Source: Flavobacteriaceae bacterium
Lineage (GTDB): Bacteria; Bacteroidota; Bacteroidia; Flavobacteriales; Flavobacteriaceae
Length of the DNA stretch: 26,291 nucleotides
Direction of reading: 5' to 3'
NCBI GenBank assembly: GCA_030625995.1
Contig: DAOUPU010000010.1
Span: 1-26,291, forward strand
Below, piece by piece: positions 1 to 7,356 of the stretch. A program made the position numbers and the translations under genes. The notes under the pieces were generated by a model that searched no databases, had not been told where the DNA came from, and worked only from the letters and a program-made list of their open reading frames with translations. Every line of letters begins with the position of its first letter. Position 1 is the stretch's first letter.

Positions 1-192
1 CGACAGATTCAGATATGTAGCAATTAAATATCCAATAAAAGGTAAAACAATTATCTGACTAACCAGACCAACAAAAACAGCTTTTGGGTATGTTACAATT
101 CGTTTAAAATCGGCAAAAATTAATGACAGGCCCATTCCGAACATTATAATCATTAACGAAATAGCGAGAATAATCCCCGTTATAGATGTCAT
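1..192 (-). CDS. BASS-type (bile acid:sodium symporter family) transporter, N-terminal fragment
   Basis: The first 64 codons of a gene that leaves the window on the left. It starts at an ATG at 190-192 read on the minus strand (MTSITGIILAISL). The fragment holds a hydrophobic N-terminal helix containing MIIMFGMGLSL, a short polar stretch (FADFKRIVTYPKAV) and a second helix with a Pro-containing core (IIVLPFIGYLIA). This arrangement is typical of the first two membrane segments of the SBF/BASS family, which move bile acids, pantoate, pyruvate or other organic anions with sodium. The substrate cannot be read from so short a piece. The next gene to its right runs the same way but lies about 160 bases upstream, so co-transcription is uncertain. 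A related family such as auxin efflux carriers is possible but less likely. Confidence 0.72.
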   Translation of the reverse strand, partial: MTSITGIILAISLMIIMFGMGLSLIFADFKRIVTYPKAVFVGLVSQIIVLPFIGYLIATYLNLS

Positions 193-350
193 AAATATTA
201 AATAATTAGATGAATTAGTGGCTCAATATATAAAAATTCTATGTTAGATTATTATTAGAGCTATATTAAAAATAATTAAAGCAATGAGTTAAGGGTTGAA
301 TTTACATCCAGATCTCTTATAATAATAGAAAGCAGACAAAAATTTTATGT

Positions 351-1715
351 TCATTGATTAATTGGATTGTAGCCCAAATAAGGAACTTCCTTTTCTACAA
401 AGTTGATACCATAATTCTGTAACTCCTGTAAAATAGGTTTATAGACCTCACTTCTTATTGGAATTTGAACCCCTGGAGTTTTTATTTCACCATTTAATAT
501 TTTCAGTGTAGCAATTGCCACGGGCAGACCAACTGTTTTCGCCATAGCAGTATAAGTATCATCTTCACCCATCACTACCATATTAGATTCAATTTGTTTC
601 TTTACACCATTTAATTCATAACCGAATTTATGATACATCACTATCATGTCTTTGTCATCTTTATCCAGTGCCCAGCTTTCCATTAATATCTTTTGCAAAA
701 TTTGCGCCGGCGTTGCATCTTTTAAATCAACTTTTTTATTGGCATTGAAAATATCAATTTCCAAAAGCTTGTCCCACAAAACGTCATCCTGATCGATATT
801 TAGATAATACCTTAACTTTAGTTCCACAGAATCATGTGGGCTATAGGATAGAAAAGAATTTGTAAAATCGCGATAACTCATATCTTCCGAACCTTCCATT
901 ACAAAAGTATCGTCTGTCATCCCTAACTGCACAAATACGTTCCAGGCTCTGGTAAATCCAACACGCCTAATTGTCCCTCTATACATGGTCAATACATCAT
1001 CTAAGCCATAAACTTCTCTATATTTTAAAGAATCTCTGTTCGCCATAGCTTCAAACTTACCATAACCTTCAATTTCCAGAAATTCAGTTCTTCTAAATAT
1101 TTTATGATAAGGAATATACTTATATTTACCTTCCTGTATGAATTTAGCAACGCCTCCTTGCCCTGCTGTTACAACATTTCTTGGATTCCATGTGAATTTG
1201 TAATTCCATAAATTGTTATCACTTTCAGGAGCTAACAAACCTCCTGTAAACGATTCGAAAAGTATAATTTTCCCACCCTGCATTTTAATCCTGTCAATTA
1301 CCTGAATAGCGCTCATATGGTCAATTCCCGGATCTAAGCCAACCTCATTCATGAAAATTAAACCTTTGGAAGTAACATCCTCATCCATTTCCATGAGTTC
1401 TTTAGAAATATATGAGGCCGTTACCAGGTTTTTATTGAAAGCAATACAGTCCTTAGCAACTTCAATATGAAATCTCGCAGGTAACATCGATATCACTATA
1501 TCTGAATTCCTTATAACTTCTTGTCTGGAATCAATATCAAAAATGTCAAATTCAATAGCTGTAGCGTTTATATGATTCCGGGCCAATTTTTGAGCATTCT
1601 CCAGACTAATATCAACAATAATCACTTCTAGATTTTCCTCATCAGACTTATCCAGCAAATATTTAACCAGCGATGATGCAGATCTGCCCGCACCAATAAT
1701 TAAAACTCTTCTCAT
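351..1715 (-). CDS. Saccharopine dehydrogenase family protein (saccharopine reductase-type)
   Basis: 454 residues. The N-terminus carries a Rossmann dinucleotide-binding motif (VLIIGAGRSASSLVKYL, residues about 4-20), followed by an acidic strand end (IIVDIS). The family signature NEVGLDPGIDHMSA lies near residues 122-135, and the C-terminal half matches the catalytic domain of saccharopine dehydrogenase/LKR-SDH proteins. The likely reaction is NAD(P)-dependent conversion between saccharopine and glutamate plus aminoadipate semialdehyde, in cytosolic lysine degradation. No lysine-ketoglutarate reductase gene is in view, so the pathway assignment rests on family membership. A -7 box lies 24 bases upstream, divergent from the DUF423 gene. 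Length is normal and nothing is broken. Confidence 0.87.
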   Translation of the reverse strand: MRRVLIIGAGRSASSLVKYLLDKSDEENLEVIIVDISLENAQKLARNHINATAIEFDIFDIDSRQEVIRNSDIVISMLPARFHIEVAKDCIAFNKNLVTASYISKELMEMDEDVTSKGLIFMNEVGLDPGIDHMSAIQVIDRIKMQGGKIILFESFTGGLLAPESDNNLWNYKFTWNPRNVVTAGQGGVAKFIQEGKYKYIPYHKIFRRTEFLEIEGYGKFEAMANRDSLKYREVYGLDDVLTMYRGTIRRVGFTRAWNVFVQLGMTDDTFVMEGSEDMSYRDFTNSFLSYSPHDSVELKLRYYLNIDQDDVLWDKLLEIDIFNANKKVDLKDATPAQILQKILMESWALDKDDKDMIVMYHKFGYELNGVKKQIESNMVVMGEDDTYTAMAKTVGLPVAIATLKILNGEIKTPGVQIPIRSEVYKPILQELQNYGINFVEKEVPYLGYNPINQ

Positions 1716-1738
1716 ATTTTTTATACTAATTTTAAAAT

Positions 1739-1746
1739 CAAAAGTA
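1739..1746 (-). promoter_or_regulatory. -7 box TACTTTTG of the saccharopine dehydrogenase gene
   Basis: Read on the minus strand this is TACTTTTG, an exact match to the Bacteroidota -7 consensus TAnnTTTG. It sits 23 bases before the ATG at 1715, predicting a leader of about 15-20 bases. I see no TTG at the usual -33 spacing, so the match is half a promoter. Confidence 0.5.
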
Positions 1747-1758
1747 CGAATAAAACAG

Positions 1759-1766
1759 TAAATTTG
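1759..1766 (+). promoter_or_regulatory. -7 box TAAATTTG of the DUF423 gene
   Basis: Exact TAnnTTTG match 27 bases before the ATG at 1794, giving a leader of roughly 20 bases. It overlaps the TTG that would be the farthest upstream in-frame start, which supports the ATG at 1794. It lies only 12 bases from the divergent -7 box at 1739-1746. A clear -33 TTG is not visible. Confidence 0.5.
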
Positions 1767-1793
1767 TTAACTAAAAAAACTCATTTTTGTAAG

Positions 1794-2162
1794 ATGAAAA
1801 ATATGTTAAGTATCATTGCGTTTTTAGGATTATTGGCTGTAGTTTTTGGAGCATTTGGTGCTCATAGCTTAAAAGAAAAATTAGATCCTGAAGCTTTAAG
1901 AAGTTTTGAAACCGGGGTTCGATACATGATGTATCATGTTATTGTTCTCCTTATTGTAAATATATACAGTGGAATTACTGATAAGAACAAAAAAATTATC
2001 ACTTATTCATTTTTAGCGGGAATACTACTGTTTTCAGGATCGATATTTGCGATAACGGCTGGTGGAGTTTCTGCAAAAAGCATTTGGTTTATTACCCCTC
2101 TAGGTGGTTTGTTTTTTATTTTCGGATGGTTAAAACTAGGTCTTACCTTTTTAAAAAAATAA
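1794..2162 (+). CDS. DUF423 family (YgdD-like) small membrane protein
   Basis: 122 residues from the ATG at 1794. An in-frame TTG at 1764 would add ten residues, but it falls inside the -7 promoter box and before the predicted transcript start, so the ATG is preferred. The protein has about four hydrophobic helices and the family signature FGAFGAHSLKEKLDPEAL, then FETGVRYMMYHVIVLL, then the Gly-rich ITPLGGLFFIFGWL near the C-terminus. These match DUF423 inner-membrane proteins (E. coli YgdD), whose biochemical role is unknown. The gene is transcribed away from the saccharopine dehydrogenase gene and ends 8 bases from the convergent dinB stop, so the two may share termination signals. Confidence 0.85.
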   Translation: MKNMLSIIAFLGLLAVVFGAFGAHSLKEKLDPEALRSFETGVRYMMYHVIVLLIVNIYSGITDKNKKIITYSFLAGILLFSGSIFAITAGGVSAKSIWFITPLGGLFFIFGWLKLGLTFLKK

Positions 2163-2170
2163 GTATAGCT

Positions 2171-3259
2171 CTAAAAATCAAATTTCAATTGTATATCAAT
2201 AATCTTTTCTTTTTCTTTTGTGTTTATATTTAAGTTTGCCACCGATATCCCCAATAATCTAACCGAGTTTATAAGTTTTTCCTGATATAACAAATTCTTC
2301 ACAGTATCGAGTAATACAGCTTTATCTTTTACATAAAATGGAAGCGTCCTACTTCGCGTTTGAACAGAGAAATCGCTGTATTTAATTTTTAAGGTTACTG
2401 TTTTTCCTGCAACTTTAGATTTTTTTAATCTACTTTCTAATTCTTGTGATATTTTTTCCAATTGCTCCAACATATATACCTCAGATGTCAAATTTTTAAT
2501 AAAGGTATGCTCTGCTGCTACGGATTTTTGCTTTCTATTAGGTTTTACTTCGGCATTATGAAGTCCTCTTACAATGTGATAATAATGAGCTCCGGAGCTT
2601 TTAAAATTTAGAGTTAAAAACTCCAAGGATTTCTCTTTTAACTCTTTGCCTGAGAAGATCCCCAGATTATACATTTTCTCAGCCGTAACTTTACCAATTC
2701 CGAAAAATTTTTCAATAGGCAATTCTTCTAAAAATATATCTACATCTTCCGGGGGTATTGTTTTCTGACCGTTAGGTTTATTTATATCAGAAGCTATTTT
2801 TGCCACAAATTTATTTATAGAAATGCCAGCTGATGCTCTTAAACCAATTTCATCAAAAATTCTTTTCCGAATTTCGGTTGCAATTAAAGTTGCCGATGGA
2901 TTATTCTTCTTATTAAGTGTAACATCTAAAAAAGCCTCATCTAAAGATAAAGGTTCCACCAAATCGGTATAATCAAAAAATATTTTCCTTATTTTTTTAG
3001 ATATTTCTTTGTATCGATAAAAACGTGGCTTAATAAAAATCAGGTGCGGACATTTTTTCTTTGCTATAACCCCACTCATCGCAGAGCGGATGCCATATTG
3101 ACGAGCTTCATAACTTGCAGCAGCAACTACCCCTCTTTCACTGCCCCCTCCAACAACAATGGGTTTCCCCAATAACTCGGGGTTATCCAATTGTTCAACA
3201 GACGCATAATATGCATCCATATCTACATGAATTATTTTTCTGATGCTACGGTTTCCCAC
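2171..3259 (-). CDS. dinB: DNA polymerase IV (Y-family translesion polymerase)
   Basis: 362 residues, starting at a GTG (3257-3259). The start is fixed by the short leader and by the conserved opening RKIIHVDMDAYYASVEQ. Metal-binding catalytic acids are D13 in the HVDMD motif and D107/E108 in SLDEAFLDV; palm and fingers cover about 1-170, a helix-hairpin-helix thumb follows (IGKVTAEKMYNLGI), and the little-finger domain ends the protein. The last six residues, QLKFDF, resemble a sliding-clamp binding motif (QLxLF type), consistent with recruitment to the replication fork. It performs error-prone synthesis past damaged bases. A -7 box lies 12 bases upstream. No LexA-type operator was recognised. 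Confidence 0.95.
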   Translation of the reverse strand: MGNRSIRKIIHVDMDAYYASVEQLDNPELLGKPIVVGGGSERGVVAAASYEARQYGIRSAMSGVIAKKKCPHLIFIKPRFYRYKEISKKIRKIFFDYTDLVEPLSLDEAFLDVTLNKKNNPSATLIATEIRKRIFDEIGLRASAGISINKFVAKIASDINKPNGQKTIPPEDVDIFLEELPIEKFFGIGKVTAEKMYNLGIFSGKELKEKSLEFLTLNFKSSGAHYYHIVRGLHNAEVKPNRKQKSVAAEHTFIKNLTSEVYMLEQLEKISQELESRLKKSKVAGKTVTLKIKYSDFSVQTRSRTLPFYVKDKAVLLDTVKNLLYQEKLINSVRLLGISVANLNINTKEKEKIIDIQLKFDF

Positions 3260-3271
3260 GATTTAAAACTA

Positions 3272-3300
3272 CAAAATTAAAGTTTTTTAGAATGAACAAA
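3272..3300 (-). promoter_or_regulatory. dinB promoter, TTTG-N17-TAATTTTG
   Basis: On the minus strand TTTG (3300-3297) is followed after 17 bases by TAATTTTG (3279-3272). Both elements and the spacing fit the Bacteroidota primary sigma factor consensus. The transcript would start near 3266-3268, leaving fewer than ten bases before the GTG start. Confidence 0.65.
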
Positions 3301-3327
3301 GCGCTTCATAATACCATAAAAATGATT

Positions 3328-3335
3328 TACTTTTG
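3328..3335 (+). promoter_or_regulatory. -7 box TACTTTTG directly before rlmD
   Basis: Exact TAnnTTTG match ending four bases before the ATG at 3340. If used, transcription would begin at or within a few bases of the start codon, giving an essentially leaderless mRNA. No good -33 TTG is seen about 19 bases upstream, so the call is tentative. Confidence 0.45.
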
Positions 3336-3339
3336 CCAC

Positions 3340-4758
3340 ATGTCCAGAAAAAAGAAATTTCATCTATTTGAAAATATTGAAGTGATCGATACCGCGGCTA
3401 AAGGCAAAACTGTCGCCAAGGCACCTGACGGGAGAGTCATTTTTTTATCGAATGCCGTTCCCGGTGATATTGTAGACATTCAAACTGGAAGAAAAAGAAA
3501 ATCCTATTTTGAAGGGAAAGCTGTTAAATTTCATAAGTACTCAGATAAAAGAGAGCAACCGGTATGCGAATACTTTGGTACTTGTGGAGGATGTAAATGG
3601 CAAAATTTAAAATATGAGGAGCAGTTGGTCTACAAGCAAAAAGAAGTTACCAATAATTTAATACGTATTGGACATTTGGAGTTACCAAATATTAGTCCAA
3701 TTCTAGGGTGTAAGGAAATTTATTTTTACCGAAATAAAATGGAATTTTCATTTTCAGACTCCAGATGGTTGACCAATGAAGAAATAAAAGGCGGAAAGGA
3801 ATACGACGATAAAAATGCTTGCGGTTTTCATATTCCAAGAATGTGGGATAAAATTCTGGATATAGACAAATGCTATTTACAAGAAGATCCTTCAAATGAT
3901 ATACGAAATGCTATAAAAAAGTTTGCAGTTGATAATAACATCTCCTTTTTTAACCCAAGAAAACAGCATGGATTATTGCGTACGCTAATGATCCGAATTG
4001 TCTCTACAGGTGAAATTATGGTAGTGGTCCAATTCTTTGAAAATGATAAAGAAAAGCGTGAATTATTATTAAATTATATCGACGATAAATTTCCACAAAT
4101 AACTTCGTTACAATATGTTATAAACAATAAAGGCAATGATACAATATACGATCAGGAGGTTATTACATTCAGTGGCAAAGACCACATTGTAGAGAAAATG
4201 GAAGGATTAAAATTTAAAATAAATGCAAAGTCTTTCTATCAGACAAATTCCATACAAGCATTTGAATTGTATAAAATTACAAGGCAATTCGCTGATTTAA
4301 AAGGTGATGAAATTGTTTATGATCTTTATACCGGTACTGGGACCATTGCCCAATTTATAGCAAAAAAAGCAAAAAAAGTTATTGGAGTTGAATCTGTTCC
4401 GGAGGCTATTGCCGATGCAAAAGTAAATGCGGAGATTAATGGTATAAAGAACACAGAGTTTTTTGCAGGAGATATGGTGAAAATTTTTACGGAAGAATTT
4501 ATAAGAAAAAATGGTAGCCCAGACGTAATTATTACAGATCCTCCAAGAGATGGAATGCACAAAAAAGTTATTGGCGAAATATTAAAAATATTACCAAAAA
4601 AAATTGTTTATGTAAGTTGTAATTCGGCAACACAAGCAAGAGATCTATCTCTAATGAAAGAATTTTACACGATTACCAAATGTCAAGCAGTGGATATGTT
4701 TCCTCAAACCCATCATATTGAAAATGTTGTACTTTTGGAATTGAATGATAATAATTAA
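3340..4758 (+). CDS. rlmD: 23S rRNA (uracil-5-)-methyltransferase RlmD
   Basis: 472 residues from the ATG at 3340; in-frame upstream starts at 3292 and 3322 lie before the likely -7 box and add non-conserved residues. An N-terminal TRAM-like domain is followed by the iron-sulphur cysteines C76, C82, C85 and probably C178. The SAM-binding site is YDLYTGTGTIAQF (about 327-339), E351 ends the next strand, DPPRDG (400-405) follows, and the catalytic Cys427 lies in VYVSCN. The final HHIENVVLLE is the usual RumA-family ending. It methylates a uridine of 23S rRNA; the exact position is inferred from the name given to bacterial homologues. It is divergent from dinB and followed by an inverted repeat. 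Confidence 0.92.
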   Translation: MSRKKKFHLFENIEVIDTAAKGKTVAKAPDGRVIFLSNAVPGDIVDIQTGRKRKSYFEGKAVKFHKYSDKREQPVCEYFGTCGGCKWQNLKYEEQLVYKQKEVTNNLIRIGHLELPNISPILGCKEIYFYRNKMEFSFSDSRWLTNEEIKGGKEYDDKNACGFHIPRMWDKILDIDKCYLQEDPSNDIRNAIKKFAVDNNISFFNPRKQHGLLRTLMIRIVSTGEIMVVVQFFENDKEKRELLLNYIDDKFPQITSLQYVINNKGNDTIYDQEVITFSGKDHIVEKMEGLKFKINAKSFYQTNSIQAFELYKITRQFADLKGDEIVYDLYTGTGTIAQFIAKKAKKVIGVESVPEAIADAKVNAEINGIKNTEFFAGDMVKIFTEEFIRKNGSPDVIITDPPRDGMHKKVIGEILKILPKKIVYVSCNSATQARDLSLMKEFYTITKCQAVDMFPQTHHIENVVLLELNDNN

Positions 4759-4762
4759 ATGA

Positions 4763-4791
4763 AACAGATGTTCTAAAATTTCCCATCTGTT
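4763..4791 (+). terminator. Inverted repeat after rlmD, possible terminator
   Basis: AACAGATG (4763-4770) pairs perfectly with CATCTGTT (4784-4791) across a 13-base loop, starting five bases after the rlmD stop. No U-rich tail follows, so intrinsic termination is uncertain; it could protect the 3' end instead. The next 19 bases contain a GC-richer stretch (CTTGCAGACGGACAGG) unlike its surroundings. Confidence 0.4.
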
Positions 4792-4863
4792 CTTGCAGAC
4801 GGACAGGTAAGGTAAAAGTGATTGACAAACGGTATGTGGCCACTAAAAACAATAAATTTACAC

Positions 4864-5379
4864 ATGAAAATATTAAAAATATTGACAATTCTTTTTGTTG
4901 CAATAACAGCATTGATCTCGTGTGAAAAAGATGATATTTGTATCGAGGAAATTACTCCGTATTTTATCGTTCGCTTCTACGATGCAGACAATCCGGAATT
5001 TTACAAAAAAGTTGTAGACATCAAAGTGGAATTAGGAGGGATTGATGGATTTTATGAAGACGATGGGCTAACAATTAAGGCATTCACAGATTCAATTGCG
5101 GTTCCCGTAAAGGTAACAGAAGACCTTACAAAATTTAAGCTTACAGTGGTACAGATTGATGAAGATGATAATTTAATTGAAAACGAAGATATTTTTGAGT
5201 TGAACTATACCCGTGAGAATGTTTATGTTTCAAGATCTTGTGGTTATAAGACACTGTATTACGATGTTAATATGGATCTTAAAGATGACGAAGATAATTG
5301 GATCAAAACAATAGTACCAACCGAAGACCCATTAAATATAGTAAATCAAGATTCAGCCCATGTTAAAATATATCATTAA
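4864..5379 (+). CDS. DUF6452 family lipoprotein
   Basis: 171 residues from the ATG at 4864, where a signal peptide begins (MKILKILTILFVAITALIS) and ends in the lipobox LISC before EKDD. An earlier in-frame TTG start would add 14 residues ahead of the signal sequence and is rejected. The mature protein is acidic, with CEKDDICIEEITPYFIVRFYD at its start, and is probably anchored by lipid to the periplasmic face of an envelope membrane. The pattern matches DUF6452, a flavobacterial family without known function. The gene overlaps the following DUF6048 gene by 20 bases, which suggests translational coupling and a shared role in the outer envelope. A -7-like TAAATTTA lies at 4853-4860 but departs from consensus at its last base. 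Confidence 0.8.
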   Translation: MKILKILTILFVAITALISCEKDDICIEEITPYFIVRFYDADNPEFYKKVVDIKVELGGIDGFYEDDGLTIKAFTDSIAVPVKVTEDLTKFKLTVVQIDEDDNLIENEDIFELNYTRENVYVSRSCGYKTLYYDVNMDLKDDEDNWIKTIVPTEDPLNIVNQDSAHVKIYH

Positions 5380-6049
5380 CATACTATTACTCTTCATTTC
5401 TTTTGTAGCTACATCTCAGGAAACCAAAGCTAAAGATACGGTAGAAGATGTTTACAAAGATCGATATGGTATTAGATTAGGTATTGACATAATTCAACCA
5501 ATCTACTCTCTTTTTGATGAGGATAAAAAAGGCATCGAAATTGTGGCTGACTATAGAATAACGAAAATAATTTATGCCGCTGCTGAACTAGGGTATAACG
5601 ATGTTACAACTTATGAGGATTTTTTTAATTTCACTACTAATGGATCTTATATCAAGCTTGGTGCAGATGTAAATGTCTATAAAAATTGGATTGGCATGGA
5701 GAATATAATTCTTGTGGGTTTGAGATATGGATTTAGTGTATTTGATCAGACTTTGAATCAGGGAATCATTAATGCAGATCCCTTTTTACCCAATGAAGAG
5801 TTAGCAGACCCCGTGATTTATAATGGTTTAAATGCCTCATGGTTCTCTGTGGTTTTGGGAATTAAAGTGGAGGTGCTGCATAATTTATTTTTGGGGTTTT
5901 CTTTTAGTGGTAATAGTTTAATAAGCTCTAAAGAACCGGATAATTTTAAAAACTTATTCATTCCGGGTTTTAATAGGGTTTATGTGAACAATAACGGCTT
6001 TAGTTTTAACTATACGGTTTCTTATTTAATTCCTTTTTATAAAAAATAA
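5360..6049 (+). CDS. DUF6048 family outer-membrane beta-barrel protein
   Basis: 229 residues with a signal peptide (MLKYIINILLLFISFVATSQ) cut around residue 20. The mature part alternates polar and hydrophobic residues with frequent aromatics and Gly, for example GIRLGIDIIQPIYSLF, YAAAELGYNDV, GSYIKLGADVNVY and MENIILVGLRYGFSVF, and ends in a final strand (GFSFNYTVSYLIPFYKK). This is the look of an eight- to ten-stranded barrel, and the family matches DUF6048. Function is unknown. Its start lies inside the DUF6452 gene, and the oxygenase gene begins 19 bases after its stop, so the three are probably co-transcribed. Confidence 0.78.
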   Translation: MLKYIINILLLFISFVATSQETKAKDTVEDVYKDRYGIRLGIDIIQPIYSLFDEDKKGIEIVADYRITKIIYAAAELGYNDVTTYEDFFNFTTNGSYIKLGADVNVYKNWIGMENIILVGLRYGFSVFDQTLNQGIINADPFLPNEELADPVIYNGLNASWFSVVLGIKVEVLHNLFLGFSFSGNSLISSKEPDNFKNLFIPGFNRVYVNNNGFSFNYTVSYLIPFYKK

Positions 6050-6068
6050 CATTTTAAAAAGTGCTATC

Positions 6069-7019
6069 ATGAAAAATATCCCTAGTGTAGATTTGGTAGA
6101 TTTTTTATCTGATGACCCTTCTGTAAAAGAAAAATTCATTCAACAAATTGGAAAAGCTTATGAAGAAATAGGATTTGTTGCTTTAAAAGGTCATTTTTTA
6201 GATGACAAACTTACAGAGAGTTTATACATTAAGGTTAAAGAATTTTATGATCTGCCTTCAAACATTAAAAAGAAATATGAAATTGATGGATTAGCCGGTC
6301 AGCGTGGCTATACATCTTTTGGCAAAGAATCAGCAAAGGGTAAAAAAGAAGGTGATCTGAAAGAGTTTTGGCATTTTGGTCAAGAAGTAAAGGATGATAG
6401 AGAACTGGCAAGGGTTTATCCAAAGAACATACAGGTAACTGAAGTTGAAAATTTTAATGAAGTTGGCATGGAAGCGTTTCGCATGCTTGAAAAAACAGCA
6501 ATTTATGTATTACGGGCTTTGGCTTTGTATATAGGATTGGAGGAATACTATTTTGATCAATATGCGATAAATGGAAATAGTATTTTACGTCCGATTCATT
6601 ATCCACCCATAGTTGGCGAACCCAAGGGAGCTGTTAGAGCTGCAGAACATGGTGACATAAATTTAATAACACTTTTGATGGGAGCTTCTGCATCCGGTTT
6701 GGAAGTACAAAATAAACAGGGAGATTGGATTCCTGTAACGGCATTACCTGAGCAACTGGTTATAAATGTAGGTGATATGTTGCAACGATTAACAAACAAC
6801 AAATTGAGATCAACTATCCATCGGGTGGTTAATCCAGAAAAAAATGATTGGGGAAAATCCAGGTATTCCATACCTTTTTTTACACATCCCAGGGGAGACA
6901 TGCAGCTAAATTGCCTTTCGGAATGTATAACCAAAAACATTCCTAAAAGTTATGATGATATTACCGCAGGAGAATATTTGAAAGAACGGCTGGTTGAGCT
7001 AGGGTTATTAAAAAGTTAA
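6069..7019 (+). CDS. 2-oxoglutarate/Fe(II)-dependent oxygenase, isopenicillin N synthase-like
   Basis: 316 residues. The N-terminal DIOX_N part includes IPSVDLVDFL and AYEEIGFVALKGH; the C-terminal jelly-roll holds the iron ligands H194 and D196 (EHGDINLITLLM) and H251 (STIHRVVNP), plus the 2-oxoglutarate-binding R265-x-S267 (RYSIPFF). All catalytic residues are intact. The family includes isopenicillin N synthase, gibberellin and flavonol oxygenases and many uncharacterised bacterial enzymes, so the substrate is not predictable. It lies in the middle of the co-directional block with 19 bases before it and two bases after it to the next small gene. No beta-lactam pathway gene is nearby, so antibiotic synthesis is not implied. 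Confidence 0.88.
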   Translation: MKNIPSVDLVDFLSDDPSVKEKFIQQIGKAYEEIGFVALKGHFLDDKLTESLYIKVKEFYDLPSNIKKKYEIDGLAGQRGYTSFGKESAKGKKEGDLKEFWHFGQEVKDDRELARVYPKNIQVTEVENFNEVGMEAFRMLEKTAIYVLRALALYIGLEEYYFDQYAINGNSILRPIHYPPIVGEPKGAVRAAEHGDINLITLLMGASASGLEVQNKQGDWIPVTALPEQLVINVGDMLQRLTNNKLRSTIHRVVNPEKNDWGKSRYSIPFFTHPRGDMQLNCLSECITKNIPKSYDDITAGEYLKERLVELGLLKS

Positions 7020-7021
7020 AA

Positions 7022-7189
7022 ATGAATAAACGCATAGTTTCGCTTTTTACCTTTGGCTTAGTTCTGATCATAATCGGGGCTATTACTAAATTATTTAATT
7101 GGAGTCAAGCCACAATAGTTATTGCTCTGGGTCTTACTTTCGAGTCTTTTGCGATAATTTTATTCACTTGGAATCGTCTTAAAAAGTAA
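7022..7189 (+). CDS. 55-residue membrane hairpin protein resembling the GldL N-terminus
   Basis: Starts at the ATG two bases after the oxygenase stop and encodes MNKRIVSLFTFGLVLIIIGA and onward, 55 residues in all. Two hydrophobic helices (about 6-21 and 31-49) are joined by the short turn TKLFNWSQA, and the chain ends in the basic NRLKK. The spacing of helix, KxxxW turn, second helix and ExxxF resembles the N-terminal transmembrane hairpin of gliding-motility protein GldL, but the long cytoplasmic part of GldL is absent. It is not a GldL gene. The stop codon overlaps the start of the next small gene (TAATG), which implies tight translational coupling. Function unknown. Confidence 0.62.
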   Translation: MNKRIVSLFTFGLVLIIIGAITKLFNWSQATIVIALGLTFESFAIILFTWNRLKK

Positions 7190-7356
7190 TGGGGAATTCT
7201 ACACCAGTAAATATTATTATAGCATCTGTTTTGATCCTGTTAGCATCTGTAAAGGTGAAAGAAGAATGTTATTATTGTTTTTTAGGTTTACTTTTACTAG
7301 CCTTATTTTTCTTTATCTTTGGCTTATTCAAATTTTGGAAACAACACAATGGCTAA
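7189..7356 (+). CDS. 55-residue small membrane protein of unknown function
   Basis: Begins in the overlap with the preceding stop (A of TAA is A of ATG) and ends in an eight-base overlap with the SUI1 gene (ATGGCTAA). The protein has two hydrophobic segments: VNIIIASVLILLASV (about 7-21) and FLGLLLLALFFFIFGLF (about 31-47). Between them is the charged KVKEECYYC with two cysteines (residues 27 and 30, CxxC), and the tail is KFWKQHNG. I know no family for it. The perfectly nested overlaps on both sides are the strongest evidence that it is a real gene; codon use looks like its neighbours. Confidence 0.55.
   Translation: MGNSTPVNIIIASVLILLASVKVKEECYYCFLGLLLLALFFFIFGLFKFWKQHNG

Noticed and set aside
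6599..6940. 113-codon open frame on - opposite the oxygenase
   Set aside because: The plus-strand frame carries the complete iron and 2OG ligands; the antisense protein has no domain or start-site support.
6069..7019. Isopenicillin N synthase-like gene as sign of a beta-lactam cluster
   Set aside because: No peptide synthetase or other antibiotic gene is near; this oxygenase family is broad and common in bacteria.
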